From: an uncultured Prevotellaceae bacterium
GTDB lineage: Bacteria; Bacteroidota; Bacteroidia; Bacteroidales; Bacteroidaceae
Reading direction: 5' to 3'
Length of the DNA stretch: 14,704 nt
Assembly (NCBI GenBank): GCA_937910905.1
Contig: CALEPV010000022.1
Coordinates: 1 to 14,704, forward strand
Below the pieces are notes generated by a model that was not told the DNA's origin, made no database searches, and worked only from the letters and a program-made list of their open reading frames with translations. Below, in pieces: positions 14,214-14,704 of the stretch. Position numbers and translations under genes: made by a program. Position 1 is the stretch's first letter; the number at the start of each line of letters is the position of its first letter.

Positions 14214-14456
14214 CTCCTACACCGCGGTGTAGCACCCTCTGCACCGCGGTGTAGCACCCTCTGCACCGCGGTGCAACGACCTCTACACCGCGATGCAACG
14301 ACCTCTACACCGCGATGCAACGACCTCTGCACCGCGGTGCAACGACCTCTACACCGCGATGCAACGACCTCGACACCGCGATGCAACGACCTCGACACCG
14401 CGATGCAACGACCTCAACACCGCGATGCAGAGCACCTATCGACGCGATGATGAGCA
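14214..14456. repeat. 22-bp tandem array with palindromic core, 11 units
   Basis: Eleven consecutive units of 22 bases (one of 23) follow the form CCTCTGCACCGCGGTGCAACGA. Units 1, 3 and 6 carry exact 14-base palindromes (TACACCGCGGTGTA or TGCACCGCGGTGCA). Others differ by ACACCGCGATGCA, which partly breaks the palindrome. The last two units (from 14412) are degenerate. There are no spacers, so it is not CRISPR. The unit length is not a multiple of three, and frames through it show no protein-like character. The region from 14457 to 14704 holds no gene I can support. Confidence 0.92.
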
Positions 14457-14666
14457 CCCTTTTAGATCGAACTTTTGCCGTTTTGGGCCATATAATATCA
14501 CTTTTACACTCATTTGCACCCCCATTTGCACTTCTACACCAATCTGATTATCAATACAATATACCGAATAGTGATATTAGTGATATCATTTTTGCCAAAA
14601 TTCATTGTAGCTTAGACGCTTACCCCAATCCTGATGCATGGAGCAAATAAACCCAAATCGGTCATT

Positions 14667-14702
14667 AGGATTTCTCGGTGCTGTATGGCAGTGAGAAATC
14701 CT
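14667..14702. repeat. 10-bp inverted repeat at window end
   Basis: AGGATTTCTC (14667-14676) and GAGAAATCCT (14693-14702) are exact reverse complements around 16 bases that contain a further small CTG/CAG pairing. It may be the 3' hairpin of a gene beyond the window on the minus strand or part of a larger repeat cut by the edge. Confidence 0.5.
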
Positions 14703-14704
14703 TC

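Noticed and set aside
14190..14450. Plus-strand frames through the 22-bp array and a 99-residue minus-strand frame (14099-14398)
   Set aside because: The repetitive peptides simply reflect the 22-bp unit read in three frames; no start signal, promoter or protein-like pattern supports them.
14214..14456. CRISPR array
   Set aside because: The units are directly adjacent with no unique spacers, and there are no cas genes in the window.
14124..14704. tRNA or other known RNA gene in the terminal non-coding region
   Set aside because: No cloverleaf pattern, CCA end or known RNA signature was recognised; only hairpins and repeats are present.

Overview
The window looks like a chromosomal segment from a Bacteroidales bacterium, most probably a member of Prevotella in the broad sense. 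Three observations support this: promoters of the Bacteroidetes type (TAnnTTTG at -7, in one case with TTTG 20 bases upstream), few Shine-Dalgarno sequences, and secreted proteins ending in a 'DLxGRR...RGlYivnGrK'-like motif that I associate with Prevotella. The taxon is an inference. No sequence search was possible.

Positions 1-4050 (plus strand) look like the end of a surface polysaccharide or O-antigen/capsule locus. They hold a WecG/TagA/CpsF-family glycosyltransferase, a sugar-nucleotide epimerase/reductase of the SDR superfamily, a MraY/WecA-family enzyme that loads the first sugar phosphate onto undecaprenyl phosphate, and a WbuC-family cupin. The epimerase carries about 74 codons of microsatellite-like DNA inserted in frame. 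A 175-bp hairpin element resembling a MITE sits across the stop codon of the MraY/WecA-like gene.

Positions 4047-5978 (minus strand) are a housekeeping unit: ispE (isoprenoid precursor synthesis), a uridine-phosphorylase-like nucleoside phosphorylase, and a 62-residue hypothetical protein whose stop codon overlaps that of the convergent cupin gene.

Positions 6104-10696 (plus strand) start with the best promoter in the window. It drives two tandem secreted M6-family metalloproteases and a small acidic hypothetical protein that overlaps the end of the second protease gene. The second protease has a longer C-terminus that reads as a fibronectin type III fold interrupted by a beta-rich domain.

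Positions 10767-14123 (plus strand) hold pheT (phenylalanyl-tRNA synthetase beta chain) and a YebC/TACO1-family gene, separated by a five-unit 8-bp tandem repeat. pheS is not next to pheT. Positions 14124-14704 contain no convincing gene: there is a perfect 17-bp hairpin, an eleven-unit array of a 22-bp repeat with a palindromic core, and a second hairpin at the window edge.

No complete new defence or mobile system is evident. The most unusual content is the repeat DNA: four unrelated short tandem repeat types and several large hairpins, one of which has entered a coding sequence and one of which defines the end of another.
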